Source of the DNA: Conchocele bisecta
Lineage: Eukaryota; Mollusca; Bivalvia; Lucinida; Thyasiridae
Reading direction: 5' to 3'
Assembly (NCBI GenBank): GCA_029237695.1
Contig: CM055275.1
Span: 89,020,433-89,084,432, forward strand
Length of the DNA: 64,000 nucleotides
Shown here: one piece after another, positions 41,076 to 51,800 of the stretch
Position numbering within the stretch: position 1 is the stretch's first letter
Layout: the number at the start of each line of letters is the position of its first letter
The notes under the pieces: generated by a model
What the model was told of the DNA's origin: nothing
What the model saw: the letters and a program-made list of their open reading frames with translations, nothing else
Databases searched by the model: none
Made by a program: the position numbers and the translations under genes

Positions 41076-41097
41076 TACTCAAAACATGAAAACTCGA

Positions 41098-41412
41098 ACA
41101 TGTGACTGTGAAATGTGACATGGGGTCAAAACTAAACTTACAGGTGCAGCTATAAAAATATACAGGTGCACCTGTATATTTTCATAGCTGCACATGTAAG
41201 TTTAGTTTTGACCCCGGGGCTTATGGAATGTATGACCAGTGTAGCTGCTGATCGAATAGCGCAGTCATGTAGCACTATAACCATTTTTAGTGCGTGCTAG
41301 TTCATGACGGTTGTTGCATTGATCGACTGCCGAACAGTGCAGATCTTGTTGCAAATCCTCATCTGGATCAACATTGGTCGCAAAACCCCATTTTCCCAGT
41401 AACAATATCCTC
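41098..41412. mobile_element. MITE-D-like copy with inner hairpin insertion
   Basis: D-type ends (TGTGACTGTGAAATG; CCCATTTTCCCAGTAACA) with hairpin 41123-41217 (GGGGTCAAAACTAAACTTAC) inserted. Confidence 0.6.
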
Positions 41413-41517
41413 CTATCTTAAAATCGAAACACCGAAGAATAATTCATAACATACACATTGTATTAATATCAGTCAATTTAATATGTTTTTTCTATAATTG
41501 CTTGGTTGTTTTATAAA

Positions 41518-41770
41518 ATTTATCCCGTCAACACAGTGCGTATGTGCCGTGAAACATTTGTGATATCCAGTCAATACAATTTTTGCATTTTACAGCCATT
41601 TGTAGATGTTGACGGGATAAATAGAATAGTAGGTTAGTGCCGTGAATGGGAAAAAATATCTGGCGCGGCACGGAAACGGGATGTGCTCGGCAGAGCCTCG
41701 CCCATCCCGTTTCCTGAGCCTTGCCAGATATGTTTTCCCATTCACGGCAGCAACCTACTATTCTCTATAT
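41518..41770. mobile_element. MITE-G copy
   Basis: TTTATCCCGTCAACACAGTG ... GCAACCTACTATTCTCTA. Confidence 0.85.
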
Positions 41771-41837
41771 ATTGTATAATCCAATGCGTAGTTAAGTGCG
41801 AACTTTAGTCACGTCGGCTGGTTCTAGTCGAGTAAAG

Positions 41838-42066
41838 ACGTATATACACAACCCCCTGCGTTAATCTTGCCCAGGTTATCGATCTCCATTTCTGAACATC
41901 TAGTGTGTTGCCAACCTGCAATCAAGCAATTTGATTGCCTGATCCTGATTTGTAGCACAGCTCAGGCTCAGCCAATCAAGCTGCTTGATTTCAAGCAGAT
42001 TAGTCAAGTAGTTTGAAACACAGAAATTTACAAATATTGGAAATGTTAACGCATGCGGCAGTGTAC
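41838..42066. mobile_element. MITE-L copy beside fucosyltransferase exon 2
   Basis: CCCCTGCGTTAATCTTGCCC ... CTCAGGCTCAGCCAATCAAG ... AATGTTAACGCATGCGGC. Confidence 0.75.
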
Positions 42067-42109
42067 ATGTATTCTAAAACTTCCAGTTATTGTGCGTGTA
42101 TATCTATAC

Positions 42110-43167
42110 TTATACTAAATCATTTGGTGATCGACAATATTTCTTTTCACGTACCCAATGGGAGATATTTCTATAACTGCTCTTGTACTCATCAACATAG
42201 TTCAACCTATCACATATATTACACAGGGCGCGTTCATATAAATACTGATAGCGGACGGACTGATATCGGCTCTTACGCTCCAACATGGCTGCGTATCTCG
42301 GTAGATCCCTACTTAATTCCGTTAAATATATCGCCAATTGTTCTGCGTTTTTAAAATCGCTTGCGCTGACGTACGTCCCATCCGGGAATATTTGTTTATG
42401 TTCGTCACCGGCGCCGCCACGAATAACGAGCACCGTGTTGAATTCAAAATTCTCGAAGTATTTCTCCGTGTAGTAATCTGCACAGAAGGAATTCTCGAAT
42501 GCAAAGAAGAATTTATATTCGTTGAGGATGGAGAAACAATTGTCCGGGTCGTGTAGATGCTTTGTTCCACAACTCCATGGTTGCCCCGACGACGAGCATT
42601 CGCCAGCGACGTCAACGTCAATATAACGCTGCAACTGACTGACGTACGTTTCTCGTTTTGACGGTGTGTTACAGTTTGATGATATCCAAAACGCCATTTT
42701 TGTTTTCGCTAAAGCGACCTCAGTGTAGTTTTCCACCTCCTCGATCGGCGAAAAGGGAGTTAACTCTCCGTATGGGAGGTAGATGTCGGATTGCCTGTAG
42801 TATGACATTGTCCAATTATAACCGCTGTTCCATGGTTCCTTTGTCCAATGAGAGCCAATGTCGTACATCTTTGTCGGGCATTCATGCGCCCAGAAGATCC
42901 ATATCTGATCACGCGGTCGTTGAAACGCTTGCAGGCCTCCAGTATTGCGTCCATCGAATATGATCGCGTCACTGTGTCGTGCGTGCTTACGGTCGAACGT
43001 AAGCTGGCAGTTCTGTTGCATGCAGTTGGAGAAGTCTACTGCGAGGGCCTCCGGGCGATTCCGCAGATATGGCGGGTGGTTGTACCAGAGCACAGTCCGC
43101 TTGTTACGGTTAATTCGAGTGACAGAGAAGTAGACGCCGCATAACGTCAGCTCCAGAACGAGGCTCA
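42110..43167 (-). CDS. fucosyltransferase exon 2 (stem and catalytic domain)
   Basis: The frame is open to 43225 but lacks an ATG; only a TTG begins it, and the part beyond 43193 is MITE-L sequence. The acceptor at 43168-43169 gives a natural start in phase 1. Copies of repeat L lie on both sides (41838-42066 and 43193-43402). No AATAAA signal is obvious close after the stop. Confidence 0.85.
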
Positions 43168-45217
43168 CTGAAACGGACCGAGAGCATAGAGAATTGTACA
43201 CTACCGTCTGCGCCACTCTTGCCAATATTTAAAAAACATCGTTATGTGCTTGAAATAGAGCAGCTTGATTGACTGAGCCTGAGCTGTACTACAGCTCAGG
43301 CTCAGACAATCAACTTGTTTGTTTGTTGCTTGAGTTCCAATACATGTTCAGAAACGTTGATAACCTTGGCATGACTAACGCAGGCGATTGTGTAGGCTAG
43401 TGTCTATATATATCAAGTTAGCCCAGGAAACGTGTAGGAATTCCGAGGTTCTGCGAGGAATTCCTACCATTTCCGTGCTAAGCGTAATAAACATGATATC
43501 ATAAGACAGTTCCAGGCCTTTTTATATCACGTGACGCTGGGAAAACATGTCGGAACTGTAAGCTCGCTGATCTGGGTCTACACAAGGCAAAACAGTCAGG
43601 AAGCTCTGTTTTCCGAAACTCCAAGTGACATGTACATCACGGGCAATTGCTATTAACTAGTACGTTTCGAATTAACTACTAGATGTGTAAAGATACATGC
43701 CCACTCAGTAGGCAGAACATGTTTTTTATGGAAGTGTATAATTGTGTCACTACTCCACCAATTCTACCAGTTCAACTCTCACACAGCCCCATGGATTGAT
43801 TGACATTATTATACATTTTATATCAGACGTAAATTTCCATGCTGATATCAGGGACGATAACCGTGTTTCCTTAAAATGTTAACGGACATTAATATTTGTT
43901 GTCTGTATTTTTGATGTGCAATGCTCATACTTTATAATTTGTCGAAAATGTTATATTTTCACATTTAATTAGTATAAATAATACAAAAATATCATGCCTC
44001 ATTTGCATATGAAAATAGCCTGAATACCACCGCGCGTCACTATCAGGAAAATAAATATTACTAACTGATTATATCTGTATAGCGGGCACTCGTCATGTTT
44101 AGAACTGATGGCATAGTGACACAATTATACACTTATTTAATTTATATAAAGAACATGATGTGCCTACTGAGTGGGTATGTACATTTAATAACACAGTATA
44201 ATACAAATCATAATACACTAGTGTAATAAATATGCAAATTAGCCCGCTACAGAATACATGTTAGATAAATAGACAGCTTCAAATTATGATGATGTGCTTA
44301 TGCAATAAATATAATCTAACATTTGTGTTGATCTTAATATAGCATTCATTAAACTCGTTAACTGATTCCATAAGAAACTCGGCTTGGCCTCGTTTCTTAT
44401 GAAATCAGTAAACTCGTTTACTAAAGGTTAGAGAACACCAAATGTGCAGAAGTAGTCCGATATAAAAAAAATATAGTGCGGGCGTTTTGAGGTCACATAC
44501 CTAGTTTTCTCGCAAATCTTGATCTATTGCTAACCAGTTTCACTTGATGAACATTTTGGGGTGCTTTAAACACCAGTGTTCAGCATATTTCTAGCCTTTA
44601 AAAGAAAACACTGAACCTGCTGGTAAACAAACTATCCGTGGCCAAAAAATGTAAACAATATTCGGGGATATGACGAGGTTGGATTAAGTGAACGTATTGT
44701 TTAATTCACGCAGAACCAGTACAGACCGGCTGCAAGTCATGTACCGGCAAGTGGGTCCCACAAAATCCATACGAATAGTGAAAGTAGGAGAGACTGGCCT
44801 TATTGGATGGCATTTGGTTAAATTATATAGTAAAACTATTTGGTATGTTCCAACCTAAATATCATGTTAAAGGATCACTCATGTAAAATGCTCTATATCA
44901 GGGGCCCGTTTCACTAAACTTCGTACGATTAAAATGTTCGTAAGTGCAAATTCAATTAATGGATTTACATTTATTGATCATAGGCTGCATATGCAGCCTA
45001 TGATCAATAAATGTAAATCCACTAATTGTTTACAAGAAAAAATTGTTAATGTGAAATTTACAGACTATCATAATGTTTTACTTACGAACATTTTAGTCGT
45101 ACGAAGTTTAGTGAAATGGCCCGTATTATATACTAGGCATGGTCATGCATCATTGTGAATCATTCTGCATTGATAAATGAATACCTTCGCAATATAAAGG
45201 AAAGAACAGAAACAACA

Positions 45218-45254
<37 letters not shown>

Positions 45255-47077
45255 GCACACACACACACACACGCACACGCACACGCACACACACTTACTT
45301 CCGACAATAATCCATAGTCCCCCGTACCGCCGTTGACTCCGACGAGCACACATTTCCGACATTTCCGGTTGATATTATTTCAGAACATATTATATAAAAC
45401 TGTCCAGAATAAAAGTAATGTTATCGGTGAGCTATATTACATGTGTATGCTCGACGCAATGTTTCTATTAACGCATATGGCAAACTATTATAGTACCAAG
45501 TTTAAAATTGCTATTTATTCCGTGATAATTCGTTTTAGCCAAAACTTTCCGGAAGACTATGTAATATTACCGCTAAATGATAGTACATACATAGTATCAA
45601 TACAACATTCTAGTCTGTTAAGCCACTTATATGTACGAATACATGTACAAACACGAATATATTCAATGTGATTGGATAACCAAACAATACAGCAGCCGTG
45701 AGTGGACAATAAGCGGTACACAACAACCTGCGTTAATCTTACCAATAGTCACAACGTTTCTGAACATATATTGGCAATGTCAACTCGCAGTCCCGCAGCT
45801 GGATTTATTTAGTTAAAGAGGAATTAAATGTTTAAATTAAATGTATTAAATTGAAAAAAGAAATTACAAAATATATTTTGTAAACAGATAGATAATGACA
45901 TTTTATCCAGTCAACACATTGCGTATGTGCCGTGAACACGGTGCCGTGAAACATTTTTGATATCCTGTCAATACGACCTAATCACTGCGTATGAATATGT
46001 GCGGTTGTCATACTAGTCGATTATCCTATTTTCAGGATGCGGCTGGGGTTATCTTTTTGCATTTTAAAGCTACTTGTATGTGTTGACGGGATAAATAGAA
46101 TAGTAGGTTAGTGCCGTGAATGGGAAATATCTGGCAATGCTTAGGAAATGGGATGGGCGAGTAGTGCCGTGAATGGGAAAAATATCTGGCGCGGCACGGA
46201 AACGGGATGGGCGAGCCCATCCCGTTTCCTAAGCCTTGCCAGATATTTTTCCCATTCACGGCACTAAGCTACTATTCTCTATATAAACCACATGCAGAAA
46301 ACCCCATCCAAAAGTTTCAATCCGATAAACAGTTAAAACAGTTTTCATATCAGTATATTTTATGCAAATTTAGGCAATTATTTCCAACCAATTCTAAAAA
46401 TCGCAATTAAAAAAGATTTAATGAAAATAAACATATATTGTTTTCACATTTTTCTTCTTATTGTGTTGTAAAGTGTCGTCCATGTGATACACTAATGAGA
46501 AAATATAAATTCGAGTTAATATAAATAATTATCGAAAACAAAATGTCATTGATGATGTCATAGTGGAACGCGCATATTTCTCTAATATTATACATGTCAA
46601 AATATTGCAATAGTTAAAGCATTTGTTATTTTTGCATGCGGTTTTCAGCATGCATTTCATCTGATCATTTTAAGAAATAAAAAAGAAGTTCTTTTTATCA
46701 ACATTAAAGAACATTATTCAAGATTTTTAAAATAAATGAATTTATAATATTGGAAACATTAGCGCAGGTTGTAGTGTAGTGGTCAATCGGCCGCATTAAG
46801 CCAAACAATGAAATGGTCAGTTTAAAGCGCATTGTCCCGTTGTTTGCAGGTTTAAGTGGCACAGGTGGCGCTCTAGCGGAAGATCGTACTTTACTAAATC
46901 TGCCACCAGCGTAGGTGCATCTGTTCATTAATATATTTCACTACGTTACCATGGCAACTATGGAAGCGACTAGATCATGATTCGAGTGTGACGTATTGCA
47001 AAGACATGCATTGAAGTCTGAAACATCATACCTTTAAGCGTTTTCTTCTCCGTCCATTGCTGGTGGCATGGAACCAT
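42110..47077 (-). CDS. alpha-1,3-fucosyltransferase (GT10), two exons
   Basis: It would transfer fucose from GDP-fucose to glycans in the Golgi. Exon 1 (47077-47032) holds an ATG and 15 codons plus one base; its donor is AAAG|GTATGA. Exon 2 (43167-42110) follows acceptor GGTCCGTTTCAG and runs to a TAA. Joined, they predict 367 residues: a short basic cytosolic tail, a membrane anchor at about 16-32 (VSLVLELTLCGVYFSV), a stem, and the GT10 catalytic domain. Visible motifs are NWTMSYYRQSD (about 133-143), the hallmark FENSFCADYYTEK (239-251) and FPDGTYVSASDF (276-287). Length and layout are normal for the family. The intron of 3.9 kb carries repeats L, H, J, S, A and G. The acceptor specificity and ortholog cannot be told. 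The two-exon join is inference, supported by phase and a sensible type II topology. Confidence 0.8.
43193..43402. mobile_element. MITE-L copy beside fucosyltransferase exon 2
   Basis: TACACTACCGTCTGCGCCAC ... CTGAGCTGTACTACAGCTCAG ... CATGACTAACGCAGGCG. Its arm extends the exon's open frame artificially. Confidence 0.8.
43403..43525. repeat. MITE-H fragment
   Basis: AAACGTGTAGGAATTCCGAG ... AACATGATATCATAAGACAG. Confidence 0.65.
43687..44189. mobile_element. MITE-J copy
   Basis: GATACATGCCCACTCAGTAG ... CCTACTGAGTGGGTATGTAC. Confidence 0.85.
44195..44420. repeat. MITE-S copy
   Basis: AAACTCGTTAACTGATTCCAT / GAAATCAGTAAACTCGTTTAC arms. Confidence 0.6.
44421..44899. other. no feature seen
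   Basis: Intron of the fucosyltransferase. No repeat family or frame recognised. Confidence 0.5.
44900..45123. mobile_element. MITE-A copy
   Basis: GGGGCCCGTTTCACTAAACT ... TTTAGTGAAATGGCCC; core reads GATCATAGGCTGCATATG. Confidence 0.9.
45219..45295. repeat. (AG)n(AC)n microsatellite
   Basis: About 16 GA units followed by about 20 AC/CGC units. The complementary GT tract immediately follows a strong donor on the minus strand. Confidence 0.95.
45298..45407 (-). CDS. possible exon with strong donor
   Basis: CGGAA|GTAAGTGTG is a strong minus-strand donor, and TTCTGGACAG could be the acceptor. All three frames are largely open (one reads STGNVGNVCSSESTAVRG), so the frame and reality are undecided. 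It could be an upstream ZP-gene exon or a noncoding exon within the fucosyltransferase intron. Confidence 0.25.
45715..45800. repeat. MITE-L fragment
   Basis: CAACCTGCGTTAATCTTACC, TGGCAATGTCAACTCGCAG. Confidence 0.6.
45900..46285. mobile_element. MITE-G copy with duplicated hairpin start
   Basis: TTTATCCAGTCAACACATTG ... two GTGCCGTGAATGGGAAA starts ... CACTAAGCTACTATTCTCTA. Confidence 0.8.
46290..47031. other. fucosyltransferase intron 1, L fragment only
   Basis: ATTGGAAACATTAGCGCAGG at 46748 is a repeat L tip. Otherwise no feature. Confidence 0.5.
47032..47077 (-). CDS. fucosyltransferase exon 1 (initiator Met, cytosolic tail)
   Basis: The ATG is in AATATGG and reads MVPCHQQWTEKKTLK, leaving one G to join TG of exon 2 and give Val, which starts the membrane anchor. 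The donor is AAAG|GTATGATG. An upstream CTCACAG also allows this to be an internal exon in another frame, so the start is likely rather than proven. Confidence 0.55.
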
Positions 47078-47156
47078 ATTCTGTGAGAATTACATACGCA
47101 ATATAACCACAATCGAATACAATGAACACCAATCATAACATTGTTAGGTGATTGCA

Positions 47157-47530
47157 GCGCTCCAGATAAGGAATTAGTAATTGCGTATTGTCACTCCATC
47201 ATTTCAGAAGCAATTTGGTATTTCAAAATTTAATTGTGTAAAATAGAATCACACTACTGTCTACACATCAGCATACCGCAATTATTGAATAGTTTGCTTC
47301 TAAATGAAAACACATCTTGGTATTTCATTAATTCTAATGAGATACCAAGATGTGTTTTCATGGAAAAATAAGAAAATATGCTATATTTGTGGTCTGTTCA
47401 TTGTTTTCTGTAGCATGATAAAGATACCACAAATTTTCCATTGCTTTTTTATACTCACTACTTCTGATTTCAATTGGGTTTTTGGCCATTTTAATTGGGT
47501 ATTTACGCAAATACGCACCTTATCTGGAGC
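47157..47530. mobile_element. MITE-O copy, upstream of fucosyltransferase
   Basis: GCTCCAGATAAGGAATTAG ... GCACCTTATCTGGAGC; inner AAAACACATCTTGGTATTTC hairpin. Confidence 0.85.
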
Positions 47531-48201
47531 GATGTGATTGTATCAAACTTGATGAATGCCAAACCTGGACATGTCCGAACATCGCCGTCAAGTAAATCGG
47601 ATCAGAACATGTATTACAAATCACAGTTTCATTTTCAAAACTCGCGTGGCGTTCATGAAGCCTTTACGGTTGATGTATTGGTTGTATATTTAAATAAAGT
47701 TGAACAAATGAATTACGTATATTAAATATTTACACTGTGTTGCGAAGTCGGTGGTATTTATTAACTCTTTATGTACTAATTGTATTATAGTTTGTGCACA
47801 TATATTATATACATGTCGTCGTCTTTCTAAGTGCATTATTTAATATTTACGTTGTGTTTCGAAGTCGAGTGGAGAGCTGAACATTTAAATGACTAAGCGA
47901 ATTATTTAATATTTACATTGTGTTTCGAGGTCGTGTGGGCAGTTGAACATTTAAATGACCCTGAATAAGTGTATTATGTATTATTTAATATTTGCATTGT
48001 GTTTCGAAGTCGGTGGAGAGAGAAAGTCGCTTAGAAACATGTATTAATTGTGTGATAGTGTTTGGACGTATATTAATTATATAGTATTGTACGGAGATAT
48101 CGAACCGTGACTAAAATGGATATTCGCAGAGTTCGGGACGAGCGTATGCGTTATACATGTATCAGGTACTGCGACACTGTCAGGTAAATACTATTATATA
48201 A
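47531..48201. other. intergenic region between the two divergent glycan-enzyme genes
   Basis: A plus-strand frame from 47495 and AATAAA near 47692 suggest nothing recognisable. GTGTTTCGAAGTCG recurs irregularly (47740, 47850, 47920, 48000), a weak ~80-bp repeat. Promoters of both genes should lie here; no TATA box is convincing. Confidence 0.45.
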
Positions 48202-48348
48202 ATGTGGCTGTGACTGGAGAAATGGGGCTTATGGCTTTTGCGACCAGTGTAGATCCAGGTCAGGCTGTGCATCCGCACAGCCTGATCAGGATCTACACTG
48301 GTCGCCATTCCATCAATGAAAGCCATATTTCTCCAGTCATAGCCACAA
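48202..48348. mobile_element. MITE-D, compact copy
   Basis: TGTGGCTGTGACTGGAGAAA ... GCTGTGCATCCGCACAGCC ... TTTCTCCAGTCATAGCCACA. Confidence 0.9.
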
Positions 48349-48705
48349 ATGCGTTATTCTGTCATTAGGGTGAAAAAGCACATGGTGTTCGTGAGACATA
48401 ATTGGCTTTAAAATAGTTTTGCATGGTATTATTATTTTTTTATCAAGTGACGAATTCATAGTACAATTATATTTGTCCATGATAATAAAATGCTCGACGC
48501 GCAGAGATTATGCAGACGTGAAAATATCTGAAAAAAACTAAAGTACTTTTGTATGGCCTAAAAGTAATTTACTTTAATTCAGATCGTTTGGAAAGTTGGA
48601 CATTTGCAGTGCAATAATGTGAGAATATACAACAACTGAGACATCGTCTGAAAAACTGTGCCTTTCAGAAAAGTCTATAATTAACCTCGCCATCTCCCGT
48701 TCCAG

Positions 48706-48866
48706 AACTCGTCTGCCACGACATTTCGCCGAGCTGCTGCGCCACCTGGTGTACCGGAAGTTGCGCGTGAACTACCGGATGTTGCACTCGCTGCTCATAA
48801 TCATTCTCGTCTGCACGAATCTGGGCGTCTTGTATTTGTGGAGTCGAGTCACAGACAAGCAACTTG
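48706..48866 (+). CDS. sulfotransferase exon 1: cytosolic tail and membrane anchor
   Basis: Reads RLPRHFAELLRHLVYRKLRV then the hydrophobic anchor and SRVTDKQLG, ending CTTG|GTACGT. Basic residues before the anchor and the absence of a cleavable signal fit a Golgi type II enzyme. The first in-frame ATG is at 48779; sequence before it is either 5'UTR or an internal-exon part. Confidence 0.65.
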
Positions 48867-51800
48867 GTACGTGTCATTTGCGGGATCATGTGGTTTTGTA
48901 GTTGCGGGCAGTAACTCAGCACAACTCCCGATACGGGAGTTGTGCAGAGTTACTTGCACGCAATTACTAAGAATACTAATTTCACGCGTTTCGCTTGTAC
49001 AGCGTGAACTATTTGTCTTCGCGGAGCGTATACACTACAGTGGACATTTGTATGCGAGGTGTATTCAGTTGTTGTTGTTGTTGTGCACGGGCAATACGTG
49101 GGGAGTATTGGCTGAATAGCGAACAGGTATATGTACGTCACTCTACCAGACGGTGTCGCGCTGACAAGTCGTTTTTTTATAAGCACATCGTTTATACATA
49201 TGTATTCGTGTATCAGTATATACATGTACGTGTGTATATATTTAATTTGTGTATATGTATATGCTAGACATAGATAAATGTTCTCAATTAGTAAGGAAAA
49301 TTGGCTGCTTTTGAGCAATATTTGTTTAAGTCTGATATACTACCACGTATTACATGCTGTTATGTTCTGCAAAACAATATGCATTTACACGAATGAGGCC
49401 CGGCATTCAGGCGAACTGGCATTGACTTTCGGGACAGGTTTCTAGAGCTTTGCCTAAAAAATAGTTTTTTACCTCTGGTTGTTCCTGCGTGAGTCAGATC
49501 GCAGTGTAAACAGCGTTTTATACTGTAATTGATCATGTCTACAGTGTACAGTATACTACATGTGACCCGGCTGTTCGGTAACTTGTCAATAAACACGCTA
49601 GTCTGGTCCTGCATTAAACACAATGTGTTTGGTTGTATTTGTTTGAGTGAAGTAAAGACACAAACAGACATCGTATCCAAGGTGTATGCTCACGTGGTAC
49701 TAACAACAACAACACGTACTGAACCTTCCAGAATCCATCCGATTCAGAGTACGAATTATTTTATATTGTCCTTATTACGTAACGGATTTTGATGAAATAT
49801 GGCGCATCAAACGCGTCTTGTTAAGCTGCATTTGGTGGTCTCTGTACTTTGGCCAAAACTTCTGTCGTTGTTGCGAAGAATCGATTTCCGTGTCGGTAGA
49901 CACGGAAATCGATTCTTCGAAAAAACAACATAAGTATGTGTCGAACTCCCTGGACGACCAAACGCAGCTCACGAAGACGCGTTTGCTGCGCCATATTTCA
50001 TTGAAATCCGTTTCATATTAAGGAATATATCAAATAATACTTACTTTGGAGTGGGCAAGATTTCAACACTTTCAGCCACTGTTGTTGTTGTTATAACCAC
50101 GTGATCATACACCTTGGTATCGTTACGTAACAATGTGAAATAATGCATTATGTGATTTTGTTTCAGTATTTTATTTCATGAAAATCTTAGTAAAATAACC
50201 GACGCCTTCGACGCGCTAATGGGCAGGGTTGAATGTAATGGTATACTTTGCAGCCCAACTTGCGTCAGTACAGTCTGATCGAGATCTGCACTATTCGCCA
50301 TTCATTAAATGAAACACCCACCATGCTTCTAATAAGGAATATAGACCGTGATCAGGTTACAGGAGTGTGTTATTTGATGAGGAGCTACACAGGTAACAAA
50401 TCACATGAGCCCCATATCGCCAGTCACAGCCATATAATTATGTTTTCGTTTCAGGCAGAAGACAATTGATTACCACTGAAGATCTGAAGGTACGTGAGTT
50501 GTCTCGCTTTAACCCTTACACCGATATCTTATTTTGTTTGTCGCCTTCTGTTTATTGTCTATTTTCCATTTTTATCATCAAAAACATGCTTTTACAGCAC
50601 TTTAGAATAATTTACAACATGCTGTCAAACCATGTTTTTATTGAGAAATAAGGCAGATATAAAAGCAAGCAGACGACTATTGATGTGTGTAGCGGTCTTA
50701 GGGTTGATATTATGGAAATCAAACACTGGTACCGCATGTGGAAAACTCGAAACTGGGACCCAGTGCATGGCACATTCGAAAACAGTTACCCACCCACCAA
50801 TTGTGTAGACTGTATGATACCGTAGATGTTTACAGAAATGTGTGGGTGTGTAACATTTCCCTAATTAAATTTACTGGGTACCAGATTCGAGTTTTTCACA
50901 TGTGGATGGTATTGGACGATGCGACGGCGGTGTGGTAAAATTACTTCCCATAAAGTATGCTGATTATTTGTAACCCAAAAAAGATCCGAGTTTTTCACAT
51001 GTGGATGGTATTGGACGATGCGACGGCGGTGTGGTAAAATTACTTCCCATAAAATATGCTGATTATTTGTAACCCAAATGTTTTAATACATGTATTTAGA
51101 ATGGTGTTGACTGCACCGGCAGCATATTTATAAGACCTTAGACTCATGATTTGTTCCTTCCAAACGATTTCATCTCTCATCATCTTTTGTAGATTGTCCA
51201 TATCTGTATGCAAGCGCCAAACCCTAGCCCCGCCTATCTCGGTATTTTGCCTTTATTACGTAGTTAGGTTTTTGTTATACGTATGGGTGGGAATTGACTC
51301 AAAGAACCCTTCCACACCAGTAGCCGATTTCATCAAAATTGCAAAGTATACTTTTCTAGCAAAGTATACTTTGGGGGAGAAATCATTTATTTTTCCTGAA
51401 ATGCATTATTTCATATAGAACTAACGACTGCATATATTTGATGATTAAAAGTATGCAGAATTATTATACTGAATTTATTACATTATCACAGCCAAAATGG
51501 CTGTGATAATGTAATAAATTCAGTATAATAAAATTAATAAATTTATCCTAAAATTGAAAATTTCTCTCTCAAAGTATACTTTGCTAGAAAAGTATACTTT
51601 GCAATTTTGGTGAAATAGGCTACTGGTAACGTTGATCTATATGCCGCCAGACTTTGACAATCACGAGCTACGTTCGATTCATCATCTGCGATAGAATTAG
51701 TGTACTTTGTCAGCTTGACGTCATGCTGCTTAGTATATGACGTCACGTTGCTTAGCTTAAGGGTACATGCCTACTCAGTAGGCACACACTGTCATTTATA

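Noticed and set aside
42013..43144. Plus-strand ORFs antisense to the fucosyltransferase
   Set aside because: Shadow frames of a strongly matching GT10 coding exon.
43168..43225. Extension of the fucosyltransferase frame to a TTG start
   Set aside because: The extension is repeat L plus an acceptor tract; eukaryotic initiation at TTG is unlikely.
45143..45362. Minus-strand ORFs over the microsatellite
   Set aside because: Mostly (GT)n/(CT)n translation; only the short part before the donor might be real.
47495..47725. Plus-strand ORF followed by AATAAA
   Set aside because: Starts within MITE-O and shows no recognisable motif; could be chance.
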